Origin: Batillaria attramentaria
Taxonomy: Eukaryota > Mollusca > Gastropoda > Batillariidae
DNA length: 64,000 nucleotides
NCBI GenBank assembly: GCA_018292915.2
Contig: JACVVK020000038.1
Span: forward strand, 300,001-364,000
Direction of reading: 5' to 3'
The first letter of the stretch is position 1, and every line of letters begins with the position of its first letter. The notes below the pieces were generated by a model. That model ran no database searches, was not told the origin of the DNA, and saw only the letters and a list, made by a program, of their open reading frames with translations. Positions 60,211 to 64,000 of this stretch are shown in pieces. The translations under genes and the position numbers were made by a program.

Positions 60211-61179
60211 TCATCTTTGAATGCCCAACTGTCTCAGCAATGGAAATGGACGACATTCATTTGTTCTCATGAATAACATACATGTACAGTGTAGCGAAAC
60301 ATTTGCCTCATCCATAATGAAATGCAGCACTTGACACGTTTGTTCACGAAATATTCACCTCAAACGGCATTTTGAAAAAAATCTCAAGATCACATTCAAC
60401 TTCATAATAAAGTCACAAAACATGATTTGCCATATACCATAACCGCCATTACAAAATTTGCATGGTTCCCCCAAACATTCTGAATGATTGCATATTACAC
60501 AATACACGTAAAGTCTCCTATTGATACCAGATTGTTTGTAAAGCTGCACACAATGTCAATTTATAATGCACCTTGTCATTTCTCCTTTCTCTTTACTCTT
60601 AGTCTTCCTTACTACTTAGCACAAAGCACATGCTAAGTTCACACATGTTTAACTTTAAGCAAACCAGTAGAAATATGTTTATACCATTATATATGCAACT
60701 CACGATGCACTGATACCAGCACAACCAATTCTGAATTTGCAGACTAAACCAGTGCCTGCAGTCTTCACAAGCTACACACACATAATTAAAAACACCACAA
60801 CACAACCTGCATATGTTTGCTGTTGTCAAAGTCTGTCACAAAGAAAGCAAAACCAAAGGACAGATAGGAAAAAAAACAAAAACAAAAAAACAGACACTTG
60901 GGACCAACGCCTCTTGCGAAACATTAGAAAATGTTGACACTAGTGACAGTATTTTGGTATACATGTATCAATACTGTCTTTAGATCAGCCTGTGCCCCAT
61001 GTCTGTGACATGCTGGTCTCTGAGATCTACTGAACAGAACAGGCACTGAGGCAGTACTTGTAAACTGTTAAAACCCTTTCAGGCATGTACAGACTTACAG
61101 CGTACAAACCAGAACCACCACCAAAATCCTTCACAGATCTATTAACCTTTGCAGTACTTCGTGGACCAGTTTGCACCCA

Positions 61180-61500
61180 TACTTTCACTCATATGTCTGT
61201 AGCTTAGTCAATTTCAGGGCTAAATCCACACAACTCCATTTCATGACTTTGTCAATAAGGGTATTGGGAAGGTGCTCAGTGATTTTGATTGTAAACAAAC
61301 AAGTGAATAAACAACAAAAACACTGTAACCCCCCCCCCCCCTCAACACCCATGCTTGTTAAAGGAACCTTGCATGAGTTTTGCGCCATACATCATGGGTC
61401 CATCTCACCCATACTTTTAAAGGAAAAAAAAACTTTGTATAACCCTTCCCGTAGATTCTGGGTGCAAACTTACCCATACAATTTAAAGAATGAACTTTGA
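61180..61500 (+). repeat. Repeat family R copy
   Basis: TTTCATGACTTTGTCAATAA, GTGATTTTGATTGTAAACAA, CATCATGGGTCCATCTCACC and CCCATACTTTTAAAGG blocks, in opposite orientation to the 56130-56520 copy. Confidence 0.6.
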
Positions 61501-61849
61501 GGGTAAACAGTGTGTGTATATTCAGTAAGAAATAAGTGTAAACATAAACTATGATAAAGAAAATACACAAGAAAGAAAGAAACCAGGAGAAATATCAACA
61601 GATATATATATATGTGTGACCAATGAATCAGAATGTTACAGCAGAAAGAAACTGCGCATATTACTGAGATGGCAGGATGCTACGAGGAGATCAGTCCTGA
61701 CAAAACAAGTGAAGAACACTTTACCTGACAGAAGTTCATGACTTTGTACATGTATCACTTTTCTGCACACGTACAGCCTGCCTATATGGACTATCATATT
61801 AAATAATGTGATATATATTTATAACTGTAAGCGGTTTTGGTCTTATTCA

Positions 61850-62007
61850 GTTTCTTGTTTCAAAGTGTTGGTGAGTTTGCACCCACTACGTACGGCAAGG
61901 TTTTTATGTTGTTGTTTTTCCTCTACAAGCACTGGTGCGTTTGCACCCATGAAACAGAGCCAAAGTTTTCTGGTATGAAAATATGGATGTGTTTGCACCT
62001 GCAATGT
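61850..62007 (-). repeat. Repeat family R tandem units
   Basis: Three imperfect units with GTTTGCACCCA/GTTTGCACCTG blocks spaced about 60 bp, similar to 56130-56360. Confidence 0.5.
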
Positions 62008-62013
62008 ATGGTG

Positions 62014-62236
62014 CAGCGATCGTCAAATGTGTCAGGACCATGGTAGCCATTCGGGCTACCGCCCTGAACAAAACTGGTAGTCCGAAAAAAAATTCTGGAA
62101 GCCAGAGTGGCTGCTAGGTTCTGATTCATCTCAGAATTCCTGCTCGCCATTCGGGCTACCGCTACCGGAGCTTTCACTCGCCCGACGGTAAATTTGGTAG
62201 CGAAAGCGAGCGGGCGAGCGCATTTGACGATCCCTG
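62014..62236. mobile_element. 223-bp MITE with CAGGGATCGTCAAATG-type ends
   Basis: Left end CAGCGATCGTCAAATGTG and right end (inverted) CAGGGATCGTCAAATGCG match at 16 of 18 positions. ATGGTG flanks both sides (62008-62013, 62237-62242), an apparent 6-bp duplication. The interior is non-coding with two copies of GCCATTCGGGCTACCG. Probably a hAT-like non-autonomous element. Confidence 0.78.
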
Positions 62237-63720
62237 ATGGTGCCGAAGCTTTTAGGCAATGCACGGTAAAGCTTCAAACAGGCATGGGGCATACACTGAT
62301 ACAAAGACACAGGACATATAATATTAAACAGGAAAAAAGCAAAGAAAGAACTGTGGAAACTGAAAGTTACGGTGCACTCAACAACTCCTTCAGGCACTTG
62401 AAAAATTAGTCCCGTAAATTTTATCATTTATGAAATCAGGAGAAAACTAACCTAGTAATGACTTTATTTTTGATTTGATGCAAGTATTGCATGCAGTTCC
62501 ATACCCTTGTCGAGTTTGCAATACACGTAATTAGCAATGAAATTACAACACTCATTTCCTTTTTTTGAAGAAACGTGTCTGTAAACGGCACAACGCATTA
62601 GCAAACGAAAACAAACGTTTGACATTGGGGAAGGAACATGACAAAATAAATGTTCACATTGTTTTGATAATGAACACCCTTTCACATTTCTGAACACACG
62701 AACGTCTCAGCAACCCATAGATTTTGTAGACACTGTCTCTCATTGTAACATATCAAGGAAAACATCATTTCAACATCATTATCAACACCAACTGCCCTGT
62801 CACTGTCAGCAAATTCAGACACACTCTACACAGCATTCTCACAATGCAAGTCTCAACATAAATGGTAAACCTTCACATGAACCTTGCAGTACTAGACATC
62901 AACACAAACACGGATTATTTGACTGAATTAACATTCTCCTGCTGCCAGTGAAGCGGTTACATCCATCATGGGTGAATTAGTCCTAATAAGTAATTAATAT
63001 AGTCATTGTTTACTCCTTAATGCAAGTTGGGGTGGCAGGCACAGATAAGACAACAGAAGAGAATGAAGACAAAGTACCATGCATTATCAAATGATACAAC
63101 TATGGGTGTACTGTAATTAGGGCTCAGGATACTAAATGCCAGGACCCACTGTGCTGCCATGAATCTAGCAATGCCAGTGATGACATGTACGCAATTCCAA
63201 ATGGCCCACTGTACGCAGCCAAGCACAGAAATTTGTGATTACCAATTATATTCTGTGGGAATCCCTCCACAAGGGCTGTTCATGACTACTATTAAAACAG
63301 CATGAACTCAGCATAAACTTACAGTAGACTGGTGTGGTTGACCAAGTCTTTCCACTGCATTGTTCCAGTGTCGACTCAAAAGATTCTTGATACAGTGGGT
63401 CCCAGAGCAGAGAAAAAGACAGTCTGTCTATATGTGAATATCAGGTACCTGATTTACTTTGAGAAGTTTCACTACAGAGGAGATATTACTACCTGAGATG
63501 GAATCCTACACAGGCTAGGAACTACAAGTGGTTCTGGGTGAAACTTTTGACACAAAAACAAACAAAAAATGGGAACAGCTTGTTAAACTAAAAGATGGTG
63601 AAGATGCAAGCTTCTTTGTCATCATTCTCAGCCAGTTGTACTTTTGTTGAGTACCAGTTCCTTTCAGTTTCAGGCTCATACACAGTTCACCCTGGTGTGC
63701 AAGTCAGCAACAGACAAAGG

Positions 63721-64000
63721 CTAGTACTGATTCTCCTCAATCCATCCCTTCAGGGTGGTCGGGAGAGGCAGCTGCTGGATATGGTCATAACGTGTGTACT
63801 GTCGGATGACGAAGCGACACAGGTACTGTAGCGAGCGCACTTGGGTGAACCGAGACACAGGTTTCGTCAACCTGACAGGGAATGAAGGCGCACCAGGAGA
63901 CCGAGATCGGGAGTAGCAGAAAATGCCTGTCTGAGAATCGTTCATCGAGTGTTCAATTAAGTCCACAATAGAGGGATAACCCTCAGTGTCTGGCTGTGCA
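63721..64000 (-). CDS. SOCS6/SOCS7-like protein, C-terminal exon (partial, runs off the window)
   Basis: 92 codons plus TAG stop (63721-63723), open to the right edge. The sequence is the end of an SH2 domain (SIVDLIEHSMND, then GIFCYSRSR and FPVRLTKPVSRFTQVRSLQY) followed by a SOCS box (LCRFVIRQYTRYDHIQQLPL then PTTLKGWIEENQY). The linker and SOCS box match the SOCS6/SOCS7 subfamily rather than SOCS1-5 or CIS. In animals these proteins recruit Elongin B/C-Cullin5 E3 ligase to phosphotyrosine targets in cytokine and receptor tyrosine kinase signalling; role here is inferred. SOCS6 versus SOCS7 cannot be separated from this fragment. Confidence 0.92.
   Translation of the reverse strand, partial: AQPDTEGYPSIVDLIEHSMNDSQTGIFCYSRSRSPGAPSFPVRLTKPVSRFTQVRSLQYLCRFVIRQYTRYDHIQQLPLPTTLKGWIEENQY

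Larger units (their letters stand above)
58680..63720 (-). other. Probable 3' UTR / downstream region of the SOCS-like gene
   Basis: No coding exon recognised on either strand. Compared with the rest of the window it has few SINEs, consistent with a long 3' UTR, but that is inference. It contains a (CA)n run at 60152-60203, family R copies at 61180-62010 and the MITE at 62014-62236. Confidence 0.4.

Noticed and set aside
61923..62427. Minus-strand frames of 98-113 codons
   Set aside because: They run through the 223-bp MITE and family R repeats and have no protein-family similarity.

Overview
The window is nuclear DNA of a metazoan, most likely a mollusc and probably a gastropod. The evidence is GT-AG introns, animal-only gene families with full exon structures, very abundant (CA/TG)n and poly(G/C) tracts, and many tRNA-headed SINEs whose tails (CGTTAAAC + CCCAC repeats, TTAAGCCCTAAAAACTCACTC, regularly spaced ATT) I associate with molluscan genomes. 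The phylum-level placement is inference.

Three genes can be assembled in full by joining exons, and a fourth enters at the right edge. (1) 1073-6992, minus: a seven-coding-exon UNC93-like major facilitator protein (491 aa). (2) 31390-37342, minus: a ten-coding-exon BANP/SMAR1 orthologue (430 aa) with a BEN domain. (3) 43387-53874, plus: a ten-exon protein O-glucosyltransferase of the POGLUT2/3 (KDELC) type (517 aa) with signal peptide, filamin-like repeat, CAP10 domain and C-terminal RDEL. (4) 63721-64000, minus: the last coding exon of a SOCS6/SOCS7-type suppressor of cytokine signalling, whose 3' UTR may run about 5 kb into the window. BANP and POGLUT are divergent, with about 6 kb between start codons. 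A possible orphan terminal exon of an unrecognised gene lies at 9088-9269. The genes belong to unrelated processes (membrane protein, chromatin factor, ER glycosylation, signalling); I see no functional cluster.

The rest is repeat-rich. Between 7 and 31 kb there is almost no recognisable coding sequence: SINEs, microsatellites, three minisatellites or short tandem repeats, a long hairpin and unassigned DNA. At least three tRNA-headed SINE families recur: family A (about 170 bp), family B (about 400 bp, ATT tail) and family C (about 230 bp). There are also non-LTR retrotransposon fragments (4530-4957; 5997-6385) and two short-TIR DNA elements with apparent 6-bp target duplications (50692-51558; 62014-62236).

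The most unusual points are: an orphan duplicated copy of the POGLUT terminal exon (acceptor, RDEL, stop, poly(A) signal) 1.4 kb upstream of the intact gene; a GC-AG intron in the same gene carrying a seven-unit tandem array of paired TCAAGGTCA nuclear-receptor-type half-sites; a 78-bp perfect inverted repeat, spanning a LINE-in-SINE junction, that flanks the first coding exon of the UNC93-like gene; and four perfect TGACGTCA sites within 290 bp between BANP and POGLUT.
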